Below are positions 34,599 to 45,629 of a stretch of DNA of 64,000 nt, one piece after another. This DNA is from Anodontia alba (Eukaryota > Mollusca > Bivalvia > Lucinida > Lucinidae). The notes beneath the pieces are model-generated. The model did no database searches. It had not been told where the DNA came from and worked only from the letters and a program-made list of their open reading frames with translations. The first letter of the stretch is position 1; each line of letters opens with the position of its first letter. The DNA lies in contig OZ024828.1 in NCBI GenBank assembly GCA_964016985.1, forward strand, positions 8,336,610-8,400,609, written 5' to 3'. Both the position numbers and the translations under genes were made by a program.

Positions 34599-35435
34599 TT
34601 CACCGGACAAAATAGTCACGTATACTAACTTCCGGTCATTATGTCTAATTATTAAAAAAAAAAAAATTTTTTTCACTGGGCAAAGTATCAGTAATATTTC
34701 TGATACTTATACCCGGTCATATTATTATATTATTTCTGATTTTTCACCAGGCAAACTTTTACAGAAAGTGTCTGGTCAATTTTTGCCTAATAATTAATTA
34801 TCTTCGGGAAAAAGTTTCGAATACTTGTGCCCGCTCAGTTTTCATATATAATCTCCCTTTTTCATCGGACTAGAGTTACGAATACTACGATCCGATCAAT
34901 TTGTCAAATTACTTGTAACTTTACCGGGCAACAGTTACGAATATTAGTGTCCGGTCATTGTGTCGGGTAACTAGTGTCAAAATAATGATTACTAATTCCC
35001 GAACAATCTATTATCATTCATAGAGCTCCATTCACGTTTAAGTCAATGGATATAGGTTATTAAGTGAAATACATAATAACTTTTTATACAAAAAAATTCT
35101 GTACAGTCTTTCCCAAATCAGACTAGAATTTTTAATATTCCATTGACTTATTATAGGTGTGTAATTCCATTAATATTTTAAATTAACTTATGTTTTATCT
35201 TTTTTATCCGCTAGAAAGAGTTAAACTTCCGACTATAACAAAATTCTTACCGGGCAGCAGTTCGTAGACTAGTGCCAGGTCATTCAAATGATGTTTTATC
35301 TCTTTAATTCGCTAGAAAGCGTTTAAATTCCGGCTCTAACGAAAATTTCATCGGGAGGCACTTCGTAGAGTAGTGCCAGGTCATTCTAACGAAATTCCAC
35401 CGGGCAGTAGTTTCGTAGACTTTGTGTCGGATTAC
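34599..35435 (+). repeat. Array of degenerate hairpin units, copy B
   Basis: Counterpart of 28459-29287 with the same unit order and only scattered substitutions. Immediately after it, 35441-35465 has an extra imperfect palindrome (GCGAGTAGT / AGTACTCGC) where copy A has a shorter unrelated sequence. Confidence 0.6.
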
Positions 35436-36786
35436 TAGTGTGCGAGTAGTAGTCAGTAGTACTCGCTCAACATATATTCATATATAACCACTATAGACAT
35501 GTATAGTCTTGGATTATAGGTTATTGAATGACAGCGATGGGTTCTAATACCTAGTAGCCATTTATATTGTTGAATTCTGTCCAGTCACTTTTGAACTTGA
35601 CTTAAATTCTATATATATATTTATTATTGAAAATGAATTAAGAATTATCGGTTACGATCAAATTCGCAATTCATTCACTAAGTGTAGAAGATACTTCCAG
35701 CTATAATTATATCTCTTTTATTCGCTACAAAGAGATTTAACTTCTTACATATTCACCTTATTCGGCTCTAGGGCAAAGGTGAACTATAAAACTATCGTTA
35801 TTTATAAGAAGAAAAATATACACGAAATATAAAAAATTTTCTTCTTTCCTCCCCTGTTTTTCTTCTACATGCTCCGATATGTAATCAGCATGTAATCTAA
35901 GGAGTAAATTGACAAGAAAGTAGCAATCGATCTTTTCTACTTTCTATTAATTTTTCATTCTTAAGGTATCGGAAATTTACACCAACCAGATAAATAAATT
36001 AACAGTTTATTTATTTATTCGCTACCTCTCTAGATTACTACGATTTAAAATTCTAGTTGAGGTACATATTTTCCTTTTGCCTTTTCTACATGGAAAATAG
36101 TTGATCCGATAAGCTATTATTCTATTTTATACTATCTTTTGATTGATTATATTAGAGTCTAGGTCAGTCGTGCTCTGTCTAAACTCTGCTATAAAATAAT
36201 AAATAAAAAAAAAAAAAAATCTTATATTTAGGCATAGATATAATTCGATACGTTCTTTACTTTGCCTGTTTTATTTTTTCTTCCGGATCATTTAAGACTA
36301 CGATAGCAGTATACCAGATATTTTTGCCTCAGTAAGAATCTATTACGCTGAAGATTCTTCATATTGGAATAATAATTTTATTATGATTATAATTCTAGAC
36401 CCAATTAATCCTCGTATATTATAGGTCTACTTTATCTTATTGAGGAATAGTTTTGCTTCGACTAGCTCTATACCTCTAATATTTTATTTATAACTAGAGT
36501 CCATGTCAATCAAAATTTTCTTGCACTTTGGTATTGACAATGGATACATATTTAGTAAAGGCATTAATTATTCAGTACGTGACAGATTATTATTGCCTAA
36601 ATTAGATTTTATATACAATACTTTCCTTTTGATATTTTGTTTTATTGACTTTGTAACTATTCAGAAACTGCCAAAGTCAATCATTTCCTTCCTCTAAACT
36701 TACCGAAGCTCTAGATTATGTTGATATATATTTTTGATATATGCTTAGAGGTTAATTAACGAGAGTTTACCTCATAATAGCAGATA

Positions 36787-36964
36787 CAGTCAAACCTGTC
36801 TTAAGCAGCCACCCATGGGAAGCTTAAAATGTGGCTGCTGAAGGCAGGTGGCTGCTTAATACAGTTCAAATATATAGGTCTATGAATTTTGGGGCAACTT
36901 TCCTCTGGCTGCTTAATACAGGTTGGCTGCTTAATAGAGGTGACCACTAACACAGGTTTGACTG
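36787..36964. mobile_element. 178 bp TA-flanked MITE, present only in copy B
   Basis: The ends are CAGTCAAACCTGT and ACAGGTTTGACTG, with TA on both sides (36785-36786, 36965-36966). Copy A at the same place reads straight through with a single TA, so it preserves the empty site. The interior repeats GTGGCTGCTTAATA-like phrases on both strands. Ends and TA target fit Tc1/mariner/pogo-type MITEs. Confidence 0.9.
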
Positions 36965-39377
36965 TATTATTATAATTATATTAATCAATCTATAGTCTAG
37001 GCTTAGACAAAAGGGAAAACATCCTTAATTATTAGTATACGAGCCGGTAAAGAATTAAGACACTCTTAATTATCTCTTTACCCCTCCTTTATGTTTACAT
37101 TCGTTAAAGGGATCATAGTAATTCTCGCTAAGAGTTCAAGTTCAGTTTGCGAATAATGCAAAGATTAATATCTTGATTTCCAGTCCGCATCAAAAATGGT
37201 CTATATACATGTATATAGATAAATATCTTTCCGAAACTGGATATTTATTTATTTTTTCACACAATAAGTCATTTCAAGATGTCGATGATTTTGAAATGCA
37301 CTGCTTCAATTTATAATATAAAATATGTTTATATTAACTTCACAACTTAGTAAGTGCTGCACCTACGTTCCTGGTCAGATCTTACTTTTGTGATACGTTT
37401 TTGAACATACTGAAAGTTTTCTCCGATTATACATTCGGTAAATAAACTTTCGAGTAGTATTTATGCCTTTAAACATTCAGATTATTTGATAATTGTTGGA
37501 GATAATATATTATTCCGATATTTATATATCTATCTTCATTATTTATCTTTCTCATCTTACTTTTAAATTAGATTGACCTTCTCGCTACGTTCCAGGTTTA
37601 AATCTAGCTAACATTGTGGAACAGTCACTTTTTTTATTTCCTAAACAATATTTTAACATTTTTCTCAGTATTCAGAGCATAACGACTTCATGAATACTTG
37701 AAAATAATTCAATTCTACGCTTGTTAAACTAAGCCTAAAACAAGCCCTAGTTTTTTAGAATGGATATTATCCTTCGATTCAGTTCATGGAGATACATCCT
37801 TTTAGATCCCATTATCTCTATTTCAATCATTCAAAATTCTAATGACTAAGTACTCCTTTTCTACGTACGAATACAGAATATCGAGTCACTGTTGCTGCAT
37901 ATTGGTTAAAGATTAAACAAATTTTATCTTAAACCTATATGACGTTAAATTAATTATTATCTCTTTCATATACATGTTTTTACCCTTCCGTCAGGGATCG
38001 CGGTAATAATATTATTACTCTCTATGGTTTACACATAGATCTCGAGAGTATATATATGTATTTTCTTCCTGAACTCATTTGCGAGTACGTAATTTGATAT
38101 TTCAGGAATTACCAATTATGCAGACATAGATTTTATTCTATTATTATTCAATTCTAAAAAAATTTGATTGAATGTTTATCTATAAAATTTCCGGGCAGTA
38201 ATTTTATAGAGAGTTATATGTTTAATAATTCCTTGCTTAAATAATAGTTACGCTTAACCTATGATTTATAGCGGGAATTTTGTTCAGTAGTATAATTTTT
38301 ATTTAGTATTAATATATTTCTTACTATTCTTAAATATGCGTATAGAATAGTAATACTATCTCTTAACTTTTAAATTAAGTGTTTTTTGAGATTAATAATC
38401 AATATTATTGTATAATCTTTCTTCAGAGATTATCACACTATTACTTTTTCTCTGAGTCCTTCTCTTTTTATGAACATTTTGATTCGTATCAAAGTGGATT
38501 TTTAACATTTCTTGATTTCCATGATTATTTACTCAGGAGTACTTTTCATGGCAATTTTCTGGTATAGAAAGATTCTATCCAGCTTATTTATTATTGTTTA
38601 ATCTTATCAATACGGTAAGATTTAGCCAAACTATGACCGTCATACAGTTTGCTGCGATCAACCTTATTCTTATCTCTCTTATTCTCTGTCAAACTCTTTA
38701 GTTATGATGTTGACAGTTTATTCTTTATTTTTTGTCAGGACATCAAACGCTTTTATATGTCTATGACAAAACTAATTATCAATGGTTTAGGTTGTTTTTT
38801 CTTCCCAGCAGTTATATGCAAACTCTGTATTATTTTATTGCTTGACTAAAAATTTGTTATACAATTAGTCTAGCAATAGTTTTAACCATTATGTTTGTCT
38901 ATACTTTTTTTCTTCTGATGGATAACTTAGTTATAGTTAAGTTAACTCCATCTACTTTTATTATCTCCCCTTCTTTAATTTGATCAAGGGAAATAATTAC
39001 ACATTATGGTTATTTTAAGTCTGTGTCTGTTCATCGGAAACTGTACTGTCGCTCCAATTAACAGAATTTAATTAGTTTATAATTCTAATAGCTTAGACTA
39101 TTACAATTACATAGCTTCACATATCTAGAATTTTATCCAAAATATCTACATATGTCAGTTATCTATAGGAAACTCCACCGAGTAGACTTTTCCTTATTTA
39201 TTCAAGATCCTACATAGACTACTTACAGTGTATGGTCTTGGCTTTTTGTTTTACAAATTTTGTTTTCAAAATTTTTCTATATTCCTAGCTTACTTTGCGA
39301 TGGAATATTTATGTTATGTCTCAATGACTCCCTTTTCTTTTTGAAGCCAATTGTTGTTTCCCAAAAAGAAAAAAAGA

Positions 39378-39398
39378 GGGGGGGGGGGGGGGGGGGGG
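39378..39398. repeat. Poly-G tract, 21 bases
   Basis: Counterpart of a 12-base G run at 33014-33025 in copy A. The length difference shows instability or sequencing uncertainty. Confidence 0.8.
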
Positions 39399-39634
39399 CC
39401 AATGTTAGGTCTCTGAGACTTAAGAACTGGCTTCCTCTAGAGTCTACTAATATATATAAGGTTGTTAGATCATAACACCTTAAAGCTATTTTGTGAATCT
39501 AGACCATTCTTTCTATTAAATATAGAATTAGAATGTATCTGATTCCTTTGAGTTTCCTGAGTCTTAACCAGAAGTGGTGAGATATTATTGGTGTTAGAAT
39601 TAGGAGAGCACCTCCCTCCTATTCTGCAAATTCT

Positions 39635-39730
39635 AGCACATTATCTATAGGTTAATGTATTATGAAGTTAAAATGAAGTTTTTTAAAAGTAAAACATATT
39701 TTAACGAGTAATACTTAACCTATAGATAAT
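39635..39730 (+). repeat. Internal complementary region, copy B
   Basis: Same 96 bp as 33262-33357; exact reverse complement of the A/B junction at 33565-33660. Confidence 0.85.
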
Positions 39731-39792
39731 CAATTATCTCCCTCCGCCCACCCTCGCTTATCTCTCCTAATTGTGTCTATTGTTTTACACAT

Positions 39793-39953
39793 AAAAGAAA
39801 CTGACACGTGGTCAATTGAGCGGGAAGAGTTACGTCACACAGGTAACTGCCTAAGGGACCTTCTGGTTTAAGACTTTAATTAACGACTGAAAGGTCGTTT
39901 TTTCTGTGGAAGGTGTGAAAACAGAATAGAATAGCACATTATCTATAGGTTAA
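39793..39953 (+). repeat. Right inverted terminal repeat, copy B
   Basis: Reverse complement of 33640-33800, followed by a 45 bp end extension to 39998. Confidence 0.9.
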
Positions 39954-39998
39954 GTATTACTCGTTAAAATATGTTTTACTTTTAAAAAACTTCATTTT

Positions 39999-40615
39999 TA
40001 CGTCAAATTGTGACCACCCTAGTGTTAAAATCCATATCTGAATTACATGTTTTTACAATTACAATCATCTTACTTGGCATACACTTTCTCACTAACAAGG
40101 ACTAAAACAATGGGGCATCATTTTATAACCATAACCTCTTTATCATGGTTTAATGGCTTTGCTTTTTTTTTTTTCTTTTTTTTTTCATCAAACCCAGCAT
40201 TTAGCTCCATTTCTGATTAACTGTAACACCTTCTTAGCATGTGATTTCTCTCCTCCATGGACTAAAGACTGCTGTGTCATTTTATGACTCAGACCTATAT
40301 TTGCAGTCGAATGCATTTGTCATATTTTGCATCAACCCTAGCATTTACATGTAGCTCCATTTCTTAATAACTGTATGACCTCTAACAGTCATCAAATCTG
40401 GCATACTCACTTTATCTGGACCTAAGTTTTACATAATTCCGCATAATAATTTCATAATTTATATGCAGAGAAATACTAGTGACAGCTGATTCTTGAATTG
40501 AGGGATTAGAAGCAGTTTTCTCTGGATCTGCACTGTTTGCTCAGGCATGCCTATCCAACTGTTTAGAGTAAATATGGTTCCCCACTCCAGAAAAATCAGC
40601 AGACATTTTGAAGCA
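39999..40615. other. Right host flank of the DIRS-like array
   Basis: Two or three decayed units of an older repeat ('gctccatttctgattaact', 'gctccatttcttaataact', 'cttggcatacactttctc') also present left of the array at 25290-25470. No gene. Confidence 0.5.
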
Positions 40616-41586
40616 TTTTTATGCCCTGCCACCAAAAAAGTGGCGGGGTATTATGTTATACCCTCTGAAATTTTGAGTATACATCCGTCCGTCTGTCCGT
40701 CCGTCCATCCATCAGCGCCCCCACCATTCTTCTGCCCGCAACTCCTCCTACAGTTTTAGGCCAATCCTTTTCAAACTTTACAGGCGCTTTTAAGATGGTC
40801 TGAAGATATGCATATTGTTTTTTCAGAATCCTGAAATTATCTTTTATCACATTTTTTTGCATTTTTAACTTAATTTTTTGAGCCCTAATACAACAGAAAT
40901 GTATAGGGAGTATGTACCTTCTGCCCGCAACTCCTCCTACAGTTTTAGGCCAATCCTTTTCAAACTTTACAGGTGCTTTTAGGATGGTCTGAAGCATATT
41001 GTTTTTTCAGAATCCTGAAATTATTTTTTATCACATTTTTTTTCATTTTTAACTTAGACTTTTTTCGAGCCCTAATACAGAAATGTGTAGGGAGTATGTA
41101 CCTTCTGCCCGCAACTCCTCCTACAGTTTTAGGCGAATCCTTTTCAGTCTTTACAGGCGCTTTTAGGATGGTTCGAAGATATGCATATTGTTTTTTCAGA
41201 ATCCTGAAATGATTTTTTATTACATTTTTTGCATTTTTAACTTAGACTTTTTTCGAGCCCTAATACTACAGAAATGTATAGGGAGTATGTACCTTGTACG
41301 CGCAATTCCTCCTACATTTTCAGGCCGATCCTTTTGAAACTTTACACGTGCTTTTAGGATGGTCTGAAGATATGCATATTGTATTTTTCAGAATCCTGAA
41401 ATTATTTATCACTTTTTATTGCATTTTTAACTTAGACCATTTGGTTTTTTTTTGTTGTTTTTTTTTTGAGTTATGAAATAACTGTTTATTGCTTCTCTTC
41501 ATGTTTAACTTAGATTGTTTTCAGCCCTTATACTACAGAAGTGCATGGGGAATATGTCCTTGTGGCGGGGCATGGTGCATGGCTTG
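40616..41586 (+). mobile_element. Helentron-like element with about 185 bp tandem core
   Basis: The head ATGCCCTGCCAC has an inverted near-match GTGGCGGGGCAT near the right end. A short (GTCC)n run is at 40687-40708. Four core units start near 40732, 40921, 41105 and 41291 ('cgcaactcctcctacag'). It splits a foldback of family FB-B: 'cagcagacattttgaa' is on its left and 'atgttgtctgctga' on its right. Confidence 0.6.
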
Positions 41587-41706
41587 CAGTTTTATTCTTA
41601 TTTTTTCCAGAATTTCTTGGAAAAATAATGTTGTCTGCTGACTTTGCCAGTAGAGTGGTAAAGGTTAATATCAAGTAAACTCTGTTGATTTTTTTTTTCT
41701 TTGCAG

Positions 41707-41815
41707 ACCTTTGGAGGACAGAATCACAAAGGATGTGATATGTTTTCATCCTGGAGATTTTGTGCAACTTGTTGACAAACTTCAGTTAGATCTTCATGAA
41801 CCTCCAGTCTCACAG
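41707..41815 (+). CDS. RSBN1: RSBN1 exon 4
   Basis: The acceptor is TTTCTTTGCAG. The first base completes Arg with exon 3; 36 codons follow and the exon ends in phase 0 at CACAG|GTGAGA. It encodes PLEDRITKDVICFHPGDFVQ and LHEPPVSQ, residues 706-742. The segment joins the HxD-containing exon 3 to the distal-His exon 5 and follows the RSBN1 family sequence. Intron 3 before it is 17.6 kb, mostly the DIRS-like array. Confidence 0.96.
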
Positions 41816-41839
41816 GTGAGATTTTTTGGTAACATACTA

Positions 41840-42209
41840 CAGTTGAACCTCAATAGCTCGAACATCGATGAACACTGATTGCTCGCTTACTATGGCTAAT
41901 TTGAACTTGTTTTTGAATCCCTACGAAATTCTTCCGATAGGTCAAGAAAACACGTATGTAGGGAAATTTTCTTATTTTATCATGAAATTGTATGTTGTGT
42001 GTGTACTCATTAGAATAGCCTCATTGAGGCAATTCTAATGAGTACACTCAGCATACCATTTTTGTATAGAAGGTGAAGAATATGTCCCTAAATTATATCC
42101 ATTTGCTTCTTGACCTGGTGCTATGATTAACCCTTACTGGCTTGAACTACCCATGTCTCGAACAAATTTCGATGGACCCAAAGACGTTCAAGCCATTGAA
42201 GTTTGACTG
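41840..42209. mobile_element. TA-flanked MITE, pogo-like ends (M2, best copy)
   Basis: The ends are CAGTTGAACCTCAATAGCTC and CAAGCCATTGAAGTTTGACTG-type (shortened here), with TA outside both. The centre palindrome is GAATAGCCTCATTGAGGCAA. Related copies are M1 (15250-15609) and M3 (50206-50564). Confidence 0.8.
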
Positions 42210-42218
42210 TATATTTAA

Positions 42219-42432
42219 CCCTTGTCCTGCTGAATAAATTAAGATGCTTCGCCCACTTCTAATTTTCAGCCAATCAGATTAGTTGATCCAGATTGTTGAT
42301 ATTAATTCACGTACTTAATGGAAAATAGTGCAGATCCAGATCAGTTGGCATCTTCAGAAGCCAACTGATCTGGATCTACACTGTTTGCAAAGGCTGGACA
42401 TGTCCAGGTTTCAGCAGGACTAGGGTTAACAT
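42219..42432. mobile_element. TTAA-flanked palindromic MITE (P1)
   Basis: TTAACCCTTGTCCTGCTGAA on the left and CAGCAGGACTAGGGTTAA on the right. The centre palindrome is CCAGATCAGTTGGC / GCCAACTGATCTGG. TTAA ends fit a piggyBac-type target. Confidence 0.8.
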
Positions 42433-42471
42433 TAGTACATTTGTAATTGGGCAGATAACAAAAGACTTGTT

Positions 42472-43237
42472 AACCCTTGTCCTGCTGAACCCGAATATAC
42501 CCTGCCTTTGCAAACAGTGTAGATCCAGCTCAATTGACTCCTCCGTCAGAGGGCTATAACCACGCCCATGCGTAAATCCTTAGACAAACAATATCGTAAT
42601 ACCTGTATTTGTCAATGAAAACTGCATTCGTACCTGTATTTATCAATGAAAAAGTACATAGGTAATATTGTTTGTCTAAGCAATAACATTAACCGTTAAC
42701 TGGTAAGGTAGTTTGGTTGGTCAGATTTTGGTGTCATTTACTGGTCAGGTGATTTCACGGAGGACTCAGTTAGCTTCTGAAGATGCCAACTGATCTGGAT
42801 CTGCACTGTTTACCATTAAGTATGTGAATTTGTAGCAATAATCTGTGCCGGCCTCGGTGGCTCAGTTGGATGCGCCGTCCGACTGGAGACCAGGAGGTCG
42901 CGGGTTCAACCCCCGCCGAGGTTGGCAACATTCTTTCGTGGAGATTGATCATGAAATATTTTCTACGGTCATTCTCTCCCTTCCGCTGATTCAAGAAGGG
43001 CAGTTGTCAGTTTCTGGCGAAAGAATGTGCACAATACTGGTTAACCGCTTAGAGGACTAAGCCTGCCCAGTAAACGTGTGGTTAGGCAAACTGACCGCGC
43101 TCGACATGACCCCATTGGGTTGACTGGGCCGTAAAACCTCAACACAAACAAAGCAATAATCTGTATGTAGTAATCTGATTGGCTGAAAATTAGAAGTGGG
43201 TGTGGCATCTTAATTTATTCAGCAGGACAAGGGTTAA
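42472..43237. mobile_element. TTAA-flanked palindromic MITE (P2) split by a SINE
   Basis: The same outer ends as P1 (TTAACCCTTGTCCTGCTGAA and TTCAGCAGGACAAGGGTTAA) are separated by 0.77 kb, because the interior carries an extra segment (about 42540-42775) and a SINE at 42847-43152. Confidence 0.75.
42847..43152 (+). mobile_element. tRNA-derived SINE, family S1, with perfect target duplication
   Basis: The 12 bp GCAATAATCTGT lies directly before (42835-42846) and after (43153-43164). Head: A box TGGCTCAGTTGGATG, B box GGGTTCAACCCC; end 'aacctcaacacaaacaaa'. 306 bp. This copy defines both ends of family S1. Confidence 0.92.
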
Positions 43238-43965
43238 GGAGGAGTATTGGACTTTAAACCTGGGATAATTTTCTTCAGTTCTCCATAAAACATGTTGTGG
43301 GTACTGATTAGAAGCGCCTCAGCGGGAAGGTGTTATGTATCTATGTTGGGATTGTTACATATCAATTTTCACAAATTTTTAACATGGTTATGGCCCATGG
43401 TTATTGTCAAAATTTTGTTTCTTCTGTCCGTACAAAATGATGGAATTTGATCAAATTTTGCATATGCATTTACCTATAATAAGCAAATTTACAACAGACT
43501 GATACCCTTGGTTGTTGTCAGTATTTCATTTCCGCTCAATATCTTGTGAACCAATCGATGGAATTCGATCAAATTTTGCATATGCATTGACAGTAACAAG
43601 ATTTAAGTTGGGATTAACTGTGTTTGTGGGAGCATATATTCATTATTGTTTTCATGTTGTTTTTCTGAGTGGGGAGAAGGGTTGGGGGGATGGGGAGGGA
43701 GGGTTGGTATCTGATGAGCACTGCTGAGTGACATTTCTTGTTTTTTCCTTTTTCTCCATGAAGCATCCTGGTGGCCGAGAAGTTAACTCTTCCGGTTTTA
43801 GATCATAGATTTTCAGGTTCAGATTTACAGGAGGCAGAATTCAGCTTTTGATTTCACAGAGTCTTGCATTATCACCCTTCCGTCATCACAATATGACTTT
43901 AGTAATGTTGAAAGGGGTGTAAACCATTGCACTAGTTAAGGTGCTTTTTTCAGTCCAAAAGTATT

Positions 43966-44085
43966 GATATTTTCCTTATTTCTGCACGAAAACATATGTT
44001 GTGGATAATCATTAGAAGCGCCTCGCCGAGGTGCTTCTAATGAGTACCCACAACAGATGTTTTCGTGCAGAAATAAGGAAAATAT
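43966..44085. repeat. Foldback repeat, family FB-A
   Basis: Arms TTATTTCTGCACGAAAACAT / ATGTTTTCGTGCAGAAATAA are fully complementary, including private changes relative to the family (TGCACG instead of CTCCAT). Confidence 0.85.
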
Positions 44086-44130
44086 TAACCAGATACCCTT
44101 CCTTATCTAGTCCTATGGTAAACACCAAAT

Positions 44131-44500
44131 CATCTTATTTCCCCACAACAATGTATTGTGGGTACTCATTAGTAGTGCTTTCCTGAGGCACTTCTGAGTG
44201 CCCTTAATAGGCCTTTTTGTGGAGAAATAAGATGGTTTAAAAACAAAGTGCCTTATCTGGAGCTCTGGTAGAATGAAAATCAGCTCCAGATAAGAAGGAT
44301 ATCCATATGAATTTTTTTTTTTTTTTTTTTTTTTACATTGTAATACATAGGTCTCGATAAGAGTGGGTATCGGGTAAATATTTTTCTTATTTCTGATGAA
44401 ATCATATGCTGTGGGTACTCATTAGAAGTGCCTTGCCGATGCACTTTAAATGAGTAACCACAAAATGTCTTTTTGTCAAGAAATAAGAAAAATATAGATT
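44131..44500. repeat. Two foldback repeats, family FB-A
   Basis: 44131-44236 ('gtattgtgggtactcat' centre) and 44378-44500 ('tatgctgtgggtactcat'), separated by a T run at 44312-44333. Outer 'ccttatctggagct' and 'tctcgataagagtggg' arms are present. Confidence 0.7.
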
Positions 44501-45239
44501 CTTTTTAGTTGAAAAAAGCGCCTTATCAAGAGCAGCTGAGCTATGTAATAAAAAATGTTGAGCAGTTTATGGCACACCATTAGAAATCTTCATAATTTCA
44601 TGACTTTGACTTCCAAGGGATCAGGGCAAAACATATTGTGATTGTAAATTTGGTTAGATTCAGCTAATGGTGTACGAAGAGATGGGGAAGTGGACAGAAA
44701 TCAGCATTGGGATTTGACTTTTTAACCCTGCCCCAGGTCCCATGGGGTGACGAAAAATTCAGCACATTATTTTGCATGATTGTAGCATGTGAGGAGGATA
44801 TACAGCAAATTTGGGTGGGCTTTATGCTAAACCATTTTAGTTGGGAAACCCCAAAAGGGGTAATTGGCAAACAGTAAAGACCCCGATCAGATGCCGCAGA
44901 CTGGAGATCTGATTTGCGTCTACATGAATTTCTATAAAACATAGTAATAATAAAAACTAACCAGACACCCTTTTTTGGAAATAGACAGGTCCAAGGTTGT
45001 GGTAGAAGAGTCCACTCAACATAAATGGGTTAATGGTACCAGAAGGAGATAAGTTATGGAACATAAAAATTGTTATTTATGCAGATATATGCATGAATTA
45101 TCTTGGAGAAGCAGTTCTAATGAGTACTTACCACAGGTGGTAATAATTATTTAGATGTGTATTATTTAAACAATCATCAATGGTATTTTGGTCATTTCAG
45201 GTTGTTGAGAAGGTGAATAACATAAATAAAATATATACA

Positions 45240-45430
45240 AGAGAACAAGCTACAGATAAGGCAATTTTAGAAACGTACTGGTATTTTATCTTATTGCTAA
45301 AAAAGCCCCACATGTTGTGGCACTCAGAAGAGCATCATGGCGCTTCAAATGAGTACCCACAACATACGTTTTCAAGGAAAAACATGAAAAATAATATGTG
45401 GATACCTCTTCTTATCTGGAGCTATGTGGC
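45240..45430. repeat. Foldback repeat, family FB-A, diverged
   Basis: Outer arms 'agctacagataaggc' and 'cttatctggagctatg'; inner arm 'gagtacccacaacata'. A further half copy lies at 45500-45560, upstream of RSBN1 exon 5. Confidence 0.6.
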
Positions 45431-45629
45431 ACTTAGAAATAAGTTATGTTAAGTTGACTGGTTATGTTTGATAGATTTTCTGTCATGTTTTACTTTTTCA
45501 GTAGGTATTTCTAATCAGTACCCACAACATACATTTTCATGTAGAAATAAGAAAAAATATTGACCAAATGCCCTCTTTTACCTTGTGCTATGAAACATTA
45601 TGAATTTAATACATTTCTCCTTATTTCAG

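Larger units (their letters stand above)
33623..39998 (+). mobile_element. DIRS-like element, copy B (non-autonomous)
   Basis: Same orientation and order as copy A: ITR 33640-33800, minisatellite 34319-34551, hairpin array 34599-35435, AT-rich interior, internal complementary region 39635-39730, ITR 39793-39953. Length is about 6.38 kb including a 178 bp MITE. It joins copy A head to tail with a single TTTT shared at 33622-33625. The right end stops at 39998 with ACTTCATTTT, after which unrelated host sequence begins. By eye it differs from A at roughly one or two positions per hundred, plus small indels (for example 35441-35465 and 37027-37035). Confidence 0.7.

Noticed and set aside
25475..39998. 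LTR retrotransposon interpretation of the repeated ends
   Set aside because: The 161 bp ends are inverted, not direct, and no primer-binding site or polypurine tract pair is visible.
42847..42930. Possible functional tRNA gene (A and B boxes present)
   Set aside because: The same head recurs with a conserved 3' body and tail in several copies and is flanked by a target duplication, so it is a SINE head.
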